Origin: Actinophytocola algeriensis
Lineage (GTDB): Bacteria; Actinomycetota; Actinomycetes; Mycobacteriales; Pseudonocardiaceae
Length of the DNA: 64,000 nt
Reading direction: 5' to 3'
NCBI RefSeq assembly: GCF_014203735.1
Contig: NZ_JACHJQ010000002.1
Span: 1-64,000, forward strand
This document shows, in pieces, positions 56,291 to 64,000 of this stretch. How positions within the stretch are numbered: the first letter of the stretch is position 1; every line of letters starts with the position of its first letter. The translations under genes and the position numbers were made by a program. The notes below the pieces were generated by a model that saw nothing but the letters and a program-made list of their open reading frames with translations, was not told the origin of the DNA and did not search any database.

Positions 56291-57870
56291 GCCGGACGTG
56301 GATCACCGCGACCCCGCCGACACCCAACGGCGACCTGCACGTCGGGCACATGGCGGGCCCCTACATCGCCGGTGACGTGCTGCGCCGGTTCCTCGCCGCC
56401 GACGGCGTCGAGGTCCGGTACACGACCGGTCTCGACGACCACCAGACCTACGTGCCGGTGCGCGGCGCCAAGGACGGCGGCCGCAAGGGCACCGAGGTCG
56501 CCGACCACTATGGACAGTCCATCGTGGATACCTGGGCCGCGGCCGGGGTGGACTTCGACCGGGTGGTGCACCCGCGCCGGGACACCGGCTACACCGCGTA
56601 CGTGCAGGACTTCTTCTCCCGCCTGCACGACGGCGGTCACCTGGTGGCCCGCACCCTGCCGCTCCCCTACTGCACCGGCTGCGAGCTGTGGCTGTACGAG
56701 GCGTACGTCTCCGGCGGCTGCCCGCACTGCGGCGCGGGTTCCGGCGGCAACGCGTGCGAGCCGTGCGGGCGGCCCAACACGTGCGGCGACCTCACCGACC
56801 CGCACTGCGTGCTGTGCGGCGAACCGGCCGAGCTCCGGGACTGCGAACGGCTCTTCCTGCCGCTCGAACCGTTCGCGGACCTGCTCATCTGGTTCTGGGA
56901 CAACGTCACCATGCCGCCGCACCTGCGGGTGCTGTGCGAGCGCATGCTCGACGAGGGCCTGCCGGAGATCGCGGTCAGCCACCCCGGCGAGTGGGGCGTG
57001 CCGGTGCCGGTGCGGGGTTTCACCGACCAGCGGATCTACGTGTGGCTCGAGATGGCGCCCGGCTACCTGCTGGAGCACGACGCCGACGGCGCCACCCCCG
57101 ACAGCGGTCCGGTGCAGTTCTTCGGGTTCGACAACGGCTACTTCCACGCCGTGCTGTTCCCGGCCGTGTTCGCCGCGTACGACCCGGCGATCCCGCTGCC
57201 GGCCGCGTTCGTGGTCAACGAGTTCTACCGGCTCGACGGACAGAAGTTCTCCACCAGCAGGCGTCACGCCATCTGGGCGCACGAGGCGCTCGCCGAGACC
57301 GGCGCGGACCTGTTGCGCTACCACGTGCTCGCCGACCGTCCCAACGGCAGGCAGACCAGCTTCAGCCTGGCCGACCTCGACGCGAGCCGTGCCGCGCTGG
57401 GCCGCTGGAACGCGTGGCTCTCGCGGTTGTCCGGCGAGGTGGCGGCCGAGTGCGGCGGGGTCGTGCCCATCGAGATCCCGTCCGGCCCCGGCTGGGACCT
57501 GCTGCACGGCAGGCTCGCCCGGATCGCGGACGAGCTGCGTGAGGCCTACGGCGTCGCCGGGTTCGACACCCGCCGGGCGGTGGCGTTGCTCGACGAGGTG
57601 GCGGCGCTCGGCGACGACTTCGGCCACGTGCACGGCCACGAACAGGACCGGCCGGACGGGGCACCCGCGTACCGCGCGGCGCTCGTCGCGCAGCTCGCCG
57701 TCGCGTCGGCGCTCGCGGCCTGGGCGGCGCCGGTGGTGCCCGACGGCAGCGCTCGGCTCGCCGCGCTGCTCGGGGTGCCTGCCGGCAGGCCCGTGTCGGC
57801 GGCCTCGGCGGTCGCCCCGGCGGCGGGCACCCCGCTCGCCCCCGTCACCGGACCGGTGTTCTGCGCATGA
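56287..57870 (+). CDS. Methionyl-tRNA-synthetase-like enzyme of a hydrazine pathway
   Basis: A 527-residue class I aaRS paralogue. HIGH-type motif in TPPTPNGDLHVGHMAGP, CP1-type zinc knuckles (CTGCELWLYE, GCPHCG, CEPCG, CVLCG), KMSKS-type KFSTSRR (about residue 320). The helical anticodon-binding end is short and lacks the MetRS C-terminal domain. In s56-p1-type pathways such proteins activate an amino acid and, with a cupin, join it to N6-hydroxylysine through the ester that rearranges to an N-N bond. It is not the housekeeping metG. Confidence 0.85.
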   Translation: MSRTWITATPPTPNGDLHVGHMAGPYIAGDVLRRFLAADGVEVRYTTGLDDHQTYVPVRGAKDGGRKGTEVADHYGQSIVDTWAAAGVDFDRVVHPRRDTGYTAYVQDFFSRLHDGGHLVARTLPLPYCTGCELWLYEAYVSGGCPHCGAGSGGNACEPCGRPNTCGDLTDPHCVLCGEPAELRDCERLFLPLEPFADLLIWFWDNVTMPPHLRVLCERMLDEGLPEIAVSHPGEWGVPVPVRGFTDQRIYVWLEMAPGYLLEHDADGATPDSGPVQFFGFDNGYFHAVLFPAVFAAYDPAIPLPAAFVVNEFYRLDGQKFSTSRRHAIWAHEALAETGADLLRYHVLADRPNGRQTSFSLADLDASRAALGRWNAWLSRLSGEVAAECGGVVPIEIPSGPGWDLLHGRLARIADELREAYGVAGFDTRRAVALLDEVAALGDDFGHVHGHEQDRPDGAPAYRAALVAQLAVASALAAWAAPVVPDGSARLAALLGVPAGRPVSAASAVAPAAGTPLAPVTGPVFCA

Positions 57871-59852
57871 GTCCTTCCGGTGGCGCCATCGGGTTGCGGT
57901 CCGACATCCGGATCGCCGTGGTGGGGCCGTTCAGCGGGCCGCGGTCGGCGTGGGGCGACCTGTTGCTCCACGCCATCCGGCGCTACCGGCTCCCCGGCTT
58001 CGTGTGGGAGCCGGTCGACGACGTCGGCGACGCCGACGTCGCGCGCCGGGTGGCGGCCAGGATCGCGGCCGACGGCGGCTACCGGGCCGTCATCGGGCAC
58101 TTCAACAGCCTCGGCGTGGCGGCGGCGCTGCCGATCTACCGCGCGGCCGGGATCCCGTTGCTGCTCCCGCTGTCCACCGGCACGGGCCTGCTGTCCGACG
58201 GCCGGGGCGGCGCGCTGCGCTGGTGCGCCGAGGACCGCGGCCAGCTGCTCGCCCTGACCGCGGAAGCGCACCGGATGGGCGCGCCGCGGCTGTGGGTCAC
58301 CGACGACGGCAGCGCGAACGGGAGCCACCTGTCGGCAGAACTGCTGGGCCTGACCGGAGGAGCGGTGCCGGTCAGCACGACCACCGACCCGGCGGACTGC
58401 GCGGGGCCGGTGGTCGTGTGCGGCACGCACCACGGCGCTGCCAAGACCGGGCTCTCGTTGCGTGCCGCGGGTTACGCGGGCAGGCTGCTGTTCCCGGACG
58501 ACTGCGGGGTACCCGAGTTCGCCGAGTTGCTCGGCGACGACCCGGACGCGCACGTCGTGCGGCTGACCGGCGGTGCCGTGGCATGTGTCGAGGAGGCGTT
58601 CGCCGCGCTCACCGGCGCGCTGATCGCCGACCCCCACCGGGCGGGCCCTGGCCTGCTGGACCTCGTGTGCGTCCACTCCGGCGTCCCCCTCACCGAAACC
58701 GGCGAGCCCGCACCCGGTGCGCGGGGCTGGGAGCTGGTCGGCGTCGACGCCCTGCGCGGCGCGCACGAGCTGGCCGGTGCCCCGGCGAACGGGACACCGG
58801 AGCTCGACACCCTCGTCGTCGGCACCGGCATCGTCGGCTGCGCCACCGCGGCGGCCCTGGCCGAACCGGGGCGCCGGGTCGCGCTCATCGGGCTCGGCCC
58901 GGACGCGTCGTCGGCCACCCGCAACTCCGGTGGGCTCATCCGCGCCTACGAACCCGACGAGGCGGTGCGCGAGCTGACGATCCGCAGCTTCCGCCTGTTG
59001 TGGCAGCGACCGGAGAGCGGGCCGTTCGGGTTCCGCCGCACGGGTTCGCTGGTGCTGCTGGGTCCCGGCGACCTCGCCGAGGCGGAACGCGGGGTGGCGC
59101 ACCTGCGGGACGGCGGGGTCGCGGCGCACCTGATCGACGCGGCGGAGATCAGGCGGCGCTGGCCGGACTTCGCGGTGGACGACGTCGCGGCCGCGGTGTG
59201 GGAGCCGGGCGGCGGCTACACGACCACCATCGCCACGGCCAACGCGTTCCGCGCCGACGCGGTGCGCCGCGGTGTGCTCGCCTGGTACGGCCGCGTCCAC
59301 GGCGTGCGGCCCGGCCCGGCAGGCGTGGTCGCCGAGACCGGGTGGGGCGCGGTGGACGCCAGGACGGTCGTCGTGGCCACCGGGTCGAGCATCCCCGACC
59401 TCCGCGACCGCGCCGGCGCGGCGATCGGGCCGCAGGCCAGGGTCAAGCGCATCCGGTACGGCTGGTTCGACCGGGGCGGGCGGGTCCTGCCGACCGTCTC
59501 CGACCTGGTCACCGGGATGTGGGGCCGCCCGAACCTCGACGGTGACTCGTTCCTCACCGGCCGCCCGGTCGACGAGTGGGACGTACCCGCCAGCGGCGGC
59601 GACGCGCTCACCACCGAGCAGGTGGACTACATCCGCTCCGGTGCCGCCACCCGCTGGCCCTGGCTCGCGTCGGCGGACTACCTCGGCGGCCGGTTCGGCG
59701 CCGACCTGTACGGCGACGGCGGCCCGCTGCACGGCGCGGTGTGCGCCGACCTGCCGGTCGTCGCGGCCGGGGTATTCTCCGGCGGCGGCGTGAAGGCCGC
59801 GCCCGCGACCGCGGCACGGGTCGCGGCCACGATCCGGGGGATGTTGACGTGA
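57867..59852 (+). CDS. Periplasmic-binding-protein/FAD amino acid oxidase fusion
   Basis: A 661-residue two-part protein. Residues 1-300 look like a LivK-type type I periplasmic binding protein (IRIAVVGPFSGPRSAWGDLL, PIYRAAGIPLLLPLST), but with no signal peptide. Residues 313-661 are a DAO-type FAD oxidoreductase (LVVGTGIVGCATAAALAEPG, SSATRNSGGLIRAYEP, PTVSDLVTGMWGRPNLDGDS, AGVFSGGGVKAAP). In hydrazine pathways a DAO-like oxidase cleaves the N-(carboxyalkylamino)lysine intermediate to release the hydrazine acid, which is its likely job here. Coupled to its neighbours by 4-nt overlaps on both sides. Confidence 0.82.
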   Translation: MSPSGGAIGLRSDIRIAVVGPFSGPRSAWGDLLLHAIRRYRLPGFVWEPVDDVGDADVARRVAARIAADGGYRAVIGHFNSLGVAAALPIYRAAGIPLLLPLSTGTGLLSDGRGGALRWCAEDRGQLLALTAEAHRMGAPRLWVTDDGSANGSHLSAELLGLTGGAVPVSTTTDPADCAGPVVVCGTHHGAAKTGLSLRAAGYAGRLLFPDDCGVPEFAELLGDDPDAHVVRLTGGAVACVEEAFAALTGALIADPHRAGPGLLDLVCVHSGVPLTETGEPAPGARGWELVGVDALRGAHELAGAPANGTPELDTLVVGTGIVGCATAAALAEPGRRVALIGLGPDASSATRNSGGLIRAYEPDEAVRELTIRSFRLLWQRPESGPFGFRRTGSLVLLGPGDLAEAERGVAHLRDGGVAAHLIDAAEIRRRWPDFAVDDVAAAVWEPGGGYTTTIATANAFRADAVRRGVLAWYGRVHGVRPGPAGVVAETGWGAVDARTVVVATGSSIPDLRDRAGAAIGPQARVKRIRYGWFDRGGRVLPTVSDLVTGMWGRPNLDGDSFLTGRPVDEWDVPASGGDALTTEQVDYIRSGAATRWPWLASADYLGGRFGADLYGDGGPLHGAVCADLPVVAAGVFSGGGVKAAPATAARVAATIRGMLT

Positions 59853-60517
59853 CCGCTCTTCCCGACCTCGCGTCGACCGGGCGCACCCGGCTGGGCCGCA
59901 TGCGCAAGCGCGGCACACCGGACCGCGCGGTGCTGGACGAGATCCTGGCGGCGGGGTTCCTCTGCCACCTCGGCGTGGTCCTCGACGGCCACCCGATGGT
60001 GGTGCCGACGATCTACGGCGCCACCGGGGACACCATCTACTTCCACGGTTCGGTCGCGAGCCCCAGCCTGCGGGACTCGCCCGGCACCGAGGTCTGCGTG
60101 ACCGTGTCCCACCTCGACGGGATCGTCCTCGCGCGGTCGGTGTTCGAGCACGGCATCAACTACCGCAGTGCCATGGTCTTCGGCGTGCCCCGGGTGGTCA
60201 CCGACCCGGACGAGAAGCTCGACGGGCTGCGGTGCCTGAGCGAGCAGGTCGCGAAAGGACAGTGGGGCTACGCGCGGCTGCCGTCCCGCAAGGAGCTGGC
60301 GGCGACCACCCTGCTCGCCATGTCGCTCGCGGAGGCGTCGGTGAAGGTCCGCGTCGGCCCACCCGACGACGGCGACTCCCCCGACGCGGAAGAGGGCCGC
60401 TGGGCCGGGGTCGTGCCGGTCCGCTCCGTGCGCGGCGAACCGGTCCCCGACCCCGCCCTGCCCGACCCGGGAATGCCGGTGCCGGAACACATCCGGTCCA
60501 TGGTCACGAAGGACTAG
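59849..60517 (+). CDS. Pyridoxamine-5'-phosphate-oxidase-like split-barrel flavoprotein
   Basis: A 222-residue FMN-binding split-barrel protein of the PNPOx-like/NimA-type group (PF12900-like): LDEILAAGFLCHLGVVLDG, PMVVPTIYGATGDTIYFHGS, VCVTVSHLDGIVLARSVFEH. The GTG start overlaps the oxidase stop by 4 nt, so it belongs to the operon. It may reduce, oxidise or detoxify the hydrazine product; the role is inferred only from location. Last gene of the operon, overlapping the convergent membrane protein by 14 nt. Confidence 0.8.
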   Translation: MTALPDLASTGRTRLGRMRKRGTPDRAVLDEILAAGFLCHLGVVLDGHPMVVPTIYGATGDTIYFHGSVASPSLRDSPGTEVCVTVSHLDGIVLARSVFEHGINYRSAMVFGVPRVVTDPDEKLDGLRCLSEQVAKGQWGYARLPSRKELAATTLLAMSLAEASVKVRVGPPDDGDSPDAEEGRWAGVVPVRSVRGEPVPDPALPDPGMPVPEHIRSMVTKD

Positions 60518-61532
60518 TCCGCTCGCGGGCCGGGGTGGATCCGCGCGGCCTCCTGGTCGCCAGGGCACCGAGCCAGATCAGCAGCACCACGACGGCGAGC
60601 ACCAGGTACTCGATCAGCGGGATGCGGACGACCTCGTCGATCCGGTCGAGGCCGCGCCACGAGTAGACGACCGCCACCGCGGCGGCGAACACACCGAACA
60701 GCGCCCACCGCGTCCTGGCGCTCAGGCCGAGGCCGTGCATCTGCGTCACCACGAAGACGGTGAGGAAGCCGAACAGGAACATCGGCCACGCCCCGCCCGG
60801 GCCCGAGTTCATGACCGCGACGAGCGTGCCGTGCACGGCGACGAGCAGCTCGAGGCTGACGGTCCACCAGCGGTTCGTGTGGGCGGTGGTGAACATCAGA
60901 CTGCTCTGCAGGAGCAGCAGGAACACGTAGAAGAAGCCGATGAGGTGGCCGCTGGTGGCTTCCATCGGGTGGTACCAGAACGTGTAGATGACCGCCCAGC
61001 TGAACAGGTAGCCGTGGTAGCGGCGGGCGATGTCGCCGACCGTGGCGGGGATCGGTGCCCGGTGGCCCGCGAACAGCCCGCGCCTGCGGTTCTCCATCAG
61101 CAGGACGACGACGAGCAGGAGCACCACCGAACCCTGCGAGCTGAAGATCGACACGTCCTGGGCGAGGCCGTCGTAGAACACGTGCGTCTGCAGCGCGTGC
61201 AGCGCGATGAAGCCGGCGTTCGCGGCCAGCGCCAGGACGTTCACGTGCTTGAGGCCGCGCGTGTACCGGCGGACGCGGGTCTGCGCGTAGTGGATGAGGC
61301 CCCACGACACGACCTGGTGCGCGGCGTAGCCGAGCCAGGCCGACAGCCGCGTCCACACGGTCGGCTCGGGGAGCTGCCAGTAGTACCAGGCCGCGCCCTG
61401 GTCCGGCAGGAGCACGACGTGCAGCCGCTGTCCGAGCAGCCACACGGCCCCGGTCAGCAGCATCACCGCGACCACGCCCAGCACCAGCGCACGCTCGCTG
61501 CGAACCGACAATTTGCTCAGCATGCTGAGCAT
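60504..61532 (-). CDS. Polytopic membrane protein of unknown function
   Basis: A 342-residue protein with about nine or ten hydrophobic helices and conserved-looking polar spots in and next to helices (YHGYLFSWAVIYTFWYHPME, FTTAHTNRWWTVSLELLVAV). The family is common in actinomycetes and uncharacterised. Two candidate ATGs at 61532 and 61523 both lie in or at the edge of an 18-bp palindrome. Divergent from the [2Fe-2S]/molybdopterin oxidoreductase genes with a shared operator region. Confidence 0.75.
   Translation of the reverse strand: MLSMLSKLSVRSERALVLGVVAVMLLTGAVWLLGQRLHVVLLPDQGAAWYYWQLPEPTVWTRLSAWLGYAAHQVVSWGLIHYAQTRVRRYTRGLKHVNVLALAANAGFIALHALQTHVFYDGLAQDVSIFSSQGSVVLLLVVVLLMENRRRGLFAGHRAPIPATVGDIARRYHGYLFSWAVIYTFWYHPMEATSGHLIGFFYVFLLLLQSSLMFTTAHTNRWWTVSLELLVAVHGTLVAVMNSGPGGAWPMFLFGFLTVFVVTQMHGLGLSARTRWALFGVFAAAVAVVYSWRGLDRIDEVVRIPLIEYLVLAVVVLLIWLGALATRRPRGSTPARERTSPS
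61514..61531. promoter_or_regulatory. Perfect 18-bp palindrome spanning the start codons of the membrane protein
   Basis: TGCTCAGCATGCTGAGCA is a perfect dyad. On the minus strand it covers the alternative ATG at 61523 and begins in the ATG at 61532. It could be an operator or an RNA hairpin that hides the start. Confidence 0.45.
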
Positions 61533-61534
61533 TA

Positions 61535-61547
61535 TGACAAACCGTCA
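61535..61547. promoter_or_regulatory. TetR-type operator-like inverted repeat
   Basis: TGACAAACCGTCA has the TGAC-N5-GTCA arrangement common for TetR-family repressors. It lies in the 48-bp gap between two divergent genes, where a repressor would control both. No TetR gene is in this part of the window; it may lie beyond the right end. Confidence 0.5.
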
Positions 61548-61580
61548 GTAAGCTGAACAAAACGGCGGAAGGGGACGGTC

Positions 61581-62051
61581 ATGGGCCGGTACCGGTTGCA
61601 CGTCAACGGAAGACAGCGGGTGGTGGACGTCCCCGGGGACACACCGTTGCTGTGGGCGCTGCGGGACGAGCTCGGGCTGACCGGCACGAAGTACGGCTGC
61701 GGTGTCGGCGCCTGCGGCGCGTGCGTGTCGCTGGTCGACGGCGCGGCGGAGCGGCCGTGCGTGCGCACGGTCGAGGAGTCCGAGCGCACGCGGATCACGA
61801 CGATCGAAGGGCTGTCGCCGCGCGGTGACCACGCCGTGCAGCGGGCCTGGGTGGAGCTGGACGTCGCGCAGTGCGGCTACTGCCAGCCGGGGCAGATCAT
61901 GTCGGCGGTCGCCCTCCTCGCCGAGCACCCCGACCCGGACGACGCGCAGATCGAGGAGGCGTTGCGGGACAACGTGTGCCGGTGCGGCACCTACCCGCGG
62001 ATCCGGGCCGCGGTGCGGCGCGCCGCCGAGCTGGCACGGGGTGAGCGGTGA
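61581..62051 (+). CDS. [2Fe-2S] small subunit of an isoquinoline 1-oxidoreductase-like molybdenum hydroxylase
   Basis: A 156-residue ferredoxin subunit of the xanthine dehydrogenase superfamily. The plant-type cluster is bound by [16 protein letters not shown] and the later PCVRT Cys; the second cluster by [11 protein letters not shown] and [14 protein letters not shown]. It transfers electrons from the molybdopterin subunit encoded next (GTGA overlap). The two-subunit form without an FAD subunit is that of isoquinoline 1-oxidoreductase and aldehyde oxidoreductases such as IorAB. GGAAGGGGACGGTC precedes the ATG. Confidence 0.92.
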   Translation: MGRYRLHVNGRQRVVDVPGDTPLLWALRDELGLTGTKYGCGVGACGACVSLVDGAAERPCVRTVEESERTRITTIEGLSPRGDHAVQRAWVELDVAQCGYCQPGQIMSAVALLAEHPDPDDAQIEEALRDNVCRCGTYPRIRAAVRRAAELARGER

Positions 62052-64000
62052 TCACGCGACGGGCGTTCCTCGGCACCGCGGGCGTGCTGGTCGTGTCGGT
62101 GTCCGTGCCCGGTACCTCGGGCGCCACCTCGGCGGCGGGCGCACTGGCGCCGACGGTGTTCGTGCGCGTCGACCGGCGGGGCCGGGTCGTCGCCACCGTC
62201 CCCAAACCCGACGCCGGTCAGGGCGTGCGCACGATGGCCGCCGTGCTGGTGGCCGAGGAGCTGGCCGTCGAGGTCGCCGACGTGGCGCTGGAACAGGCGC
62301 CCGGCGACACCGCGACGTACGGGTCGCAGGCCGTGGCGAACTCGTCGTCCTCGCGGCAGCTCGCGGAGCCGCTGCGCACCGCGGCGGCGACGGCGCGGTG
62401 CCTGCTGGTCGCCGCGGCGGCGGCGCGCTGGGGAGTGCCGCCCGAGGAGTGCGTGGCGCGTGCCGGACGCGTCGAACACCCGCGCCGCAAGGCGTTGCCG
62501 TACCGCGTGCTCGTGTCCGAGGCCGCCGCGCTGGACCCGGCGACCGTGCCGGTCACGCTGACGCCACCGGAGCGCTGGCGGCTCATCGGGCGCACGCGGG
62601 CGGGCCGGGCCGACGCACGCGACATCGTCACCGGCCGCGCCAGGTACGGCATCGACGCCCCGCCGTCCGGCAGCCTCGTGGCGGTGGTGGCCCGGCCGCC
62701 GTGGCTCGGCGCGCTCGTCTCGTCCGCGGCCGACGCCGCCGCGCTGGCCGTGCCCGGGGTGGTCGCGGTGGTGCGCCTCGACCCGCCCGCCGCGGGCCAG
62801 GGCGGGGTCGCGGTCATCGCGTCGTCGACGGCGGCGGCACTGCGTGGCCGGGACGCGCTGCGGGTCGGCTGGACGGGTGGCACCCCGGCCGCGGACAGCC
62901 GGGAGTGGCTCGCCGGGCTGGAGTCCGCGCTGCCCGCCGCGCCTGCCGCGGACGTCCGGCGCGTGTATCGGCTGCCACTGCTGGCGCACGCGCCGATGGA
63001 GCCGATGAACGCGACCGCGCACGTCACCGCGACCGGTGCCGAGGTGTGGGCGCCCACACAGGACCCCGGCCGGGTGCGCACGCAGGTGGCCCGGCAGCTG
63101 GGCCTGCCGGAGAGCGCGGTGCGGGTGACGGCGACCCTCGCAGGCGGGGCGTTCGGCCGTCGCATCGAGACCGATCCCGTGCTGGAGGCCGTGGCGTGCG
63201 CGCGGGCGGCGGGCAGGCCGGTGACCGTGCGGTGGACCCGCGACGACGACACCCGCCACGACTCGTACCGGCCGATGTCGGTGCACCGGCTCAGCGCGAC
63301 GCTCGACGCGGACGGGCTCCCGGTGGGCCGGTCCCACCAGGTGGCGACGTGGCCGTTGACCGTCAACCCCGCCTTCGACAACCCGGCGATCGTGCGCCTG
63401 TCCGGCAACCACTTCCCGTACGCGGTGCCCGGCGACGTGTCGGTCACGCTGCGGCCCGCTCCCCTGCGGACCGGGTTCTGGCGCGCGGTGTACGCCGGGC
63501 AGTTCGGGTACGCGGAGGAGTGCTTCCTCGGCGAGGTGGCCCGGCGCGGCGGGCACGACCAGGTGGACGTGCGGCGGCGGCTGCTCCCCGAGGACTCGCG
63601 CCTGCGGCGGGTGCTCGACGTGGCGGCCGAACGGGCGGGCCGTGCGGGTTCCTCGTCCCGCGGGGTGGCGTGCCACCTCGACTACGGGTCGGCGATCGCG
63701 GTGATCGCCGACGCGGACCCCGGCACGCGCCGGGTGGTCCGGGTGCACGCGGCGGTCGACGTGGGGGTGGCCGTGCACCCGTCCGGTGTGGTCGCGCAGG
63801 TCGAAGGCGGGGTGCTGGACGCGCTGTCCACTGTGCTGGGTGCGCAGATCACCGTCCGCGACGGGGCCGTCGTGCAGTCGTCGTTCCGCGACTACCCGTG
63901 GGCCCGCATCGGCGACTGCCCCGACATCGACGTGCGGCTCGTGCCGTCGACGGCGCCGATCGGCGGGCTGGGCGAGCTGGCCTACCCACCCGCGGCGGCG
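62048..64000 (+). CDS. Molybdopterin large subunit of an isoquinoline 1-oxidoreductase-like hydroxylase (3' end outside)
   Basis: At least 651 codons, open to the window edge. It starts with a twin-arginine signal ([17 protein letters not shown]), so the complex is exported folded. Segments of the xanthine dehydrogenase family are visible: [89 protein letters not shown] and the late [10 protein letters not shown] where the catalytic Glu lies. It needs a molybdenum (MCD-type) cofactor, linking it to the mod operon. The start overlaps the small subunit by 4 nt. Confidence 0.9.
   Translation, partial: MITRRAFLGTAGVLVVSVSVPGTSGATSAAGALAPTVFVRVDRRGRVVATVPKPDAGQGVRTMAAVLVAEELAVEVADVALEQAPGDTATYGSQAVANSSSSRQLAEPLRTAAATARCLLVAAAAARWGVPPEECVARAGRVEHPRRKALPYRVLVSEAAALDPATVPVTLTPPERWRLIGRTRAGRADARDIVTGRARYGIDAPPSGSLVAVVARPPWLGALVSSAADAAALAVPGVVAVVRLDPPAAGQGGVAVIASSTAAALRGRDALRVGWTGGTPAADSREWLAGLESALPAAPAADVRRVYRLPLLAHAPMEPMNATAHVTATGAEVWAPTQDPGRVRTQVARQLGLPESAVRVTATLAGGAFGRRIETDPVLEAVACARAAGRPVTVRWTRDDDTRHDSYRPMSVHRLSATLDADGLPVGRSHQVATWPLTVNPAFDNPAIVRLSGNHFPYAVPGDVSVTLRPAPLRTGFWRAVYAGQFGYAEECFLGEVARRGGHDQVDVRRRLLPEDSRLRRVLDVAAERAGRAGSSSRGVACHLDYGSAIAVIADADPGTRRVVRVHAAVDVGVAVHPSGVVAQVEGGVLDALSTVLGAQITVRDGAVVQSSFRDYPWARIGDCPDIDVRLVPSTAPIGGLGELAYPPAAA

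Overview
The window is high-GC actinobacterial DNA. Strong GC3 bias, many GTG/TTG starts, ATGA/GTGA gene overlaps, a mycosin-type (type VII secretion) protease, Tat and lipoprotein signals and a rifampicin monooxygenase all fit a soil actinomycete, most plausibly the Pseudonocardiaceae (Lentzea/Saccharothrix/Amycolatopsis-like). That placement is an inference from gene content; there is no rRNA in the window. The sequence is read as chromosomal accessory or arm-like DNA rather than core genome.

Layout. 1-4.5 kb: repeats, a TSUP anion exporter, small SRPBCC, antiporter-regulator and GNAT genes, a PadR remnant and a secreted protein. 4.5-7.7 kb: a complete molybdate operon on the minus strand (Mop-domain regulator, modA, modB, modC). 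7.7-11.9 kb: uncharacterised small proteins, then a rifampicin monooxygenase (rox) whose promoter carries a rifamycin-associated-element-like motif, then a TVP38 membrane protein. 11.9-20.9 kb: a degenerate TcmP-like protein, isochorismatase-fold hydrolase, methyltransferase, secreted penicillin-acylase family enzyme, BNR/MoaD pair, SDR and M20 amidohydrolase. 20.8-27.6 kb: a coiled-coil gene broken by an amber codon, a PucR-type regulator divergent from an HSL-family esterase, a beta-lactamase-fold fragment and a two-gene ABC exporter. 27.6-36.6 kb: mycosin, flavoprotein disulfide reductase, LAL-type LuxR regulator and a very large secreted double alpha/beta hydrolase.

36.7-37.3 kb holds an odd minus-strand unit: tandem TTGACA boxes, a 33-codon Ser/Leu-rich open frame with a full-consensus Shine-Dalgarno, a strong intrinsic terminator, and then three aberrant tRNA genes (a class-I-shaped tRNA with Leu CAG anticodon, a tRNA-Ser(GCU) with a broken acceptor stem, and tRNA-Ser(CGA)). 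37.3-53 kb: methyltransferase, Baeyer-Villiger-type monooxygenase, secreted hydrolases and proteases, a sulfite-oxidase gene lacking its catalytic core, a cytochrome P450, and a three-gene two-component locus with two kinase-like proteins.

53.3-60.5 kb is a compact six-gene operon: Lys/Orn N-hydroxylase, APC permease, stand-alone cupin, methionyl-tRNA-synthetase-like enzyme, a periplasmic-binding-protein/D-amino-acid-oxidase-like fusion and an FMN-binding split-barrel protein. It contains the full N-N bond (hydrazine) forming toolkit known from s56-p1-type pathways, but with the cupin and MetRS-like parts as separate genes and an unusual fused oxidase. It is the strongest candidate for a new natural-product system here. 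The right end carries a membrane protein divergent from an isoquinoline-1-oxidoreductase-like [2Fe-2S]/molybdopterin pair, the second gene running off the window; this pair and the mod operon make molybdenum enzymes a recurring theme.
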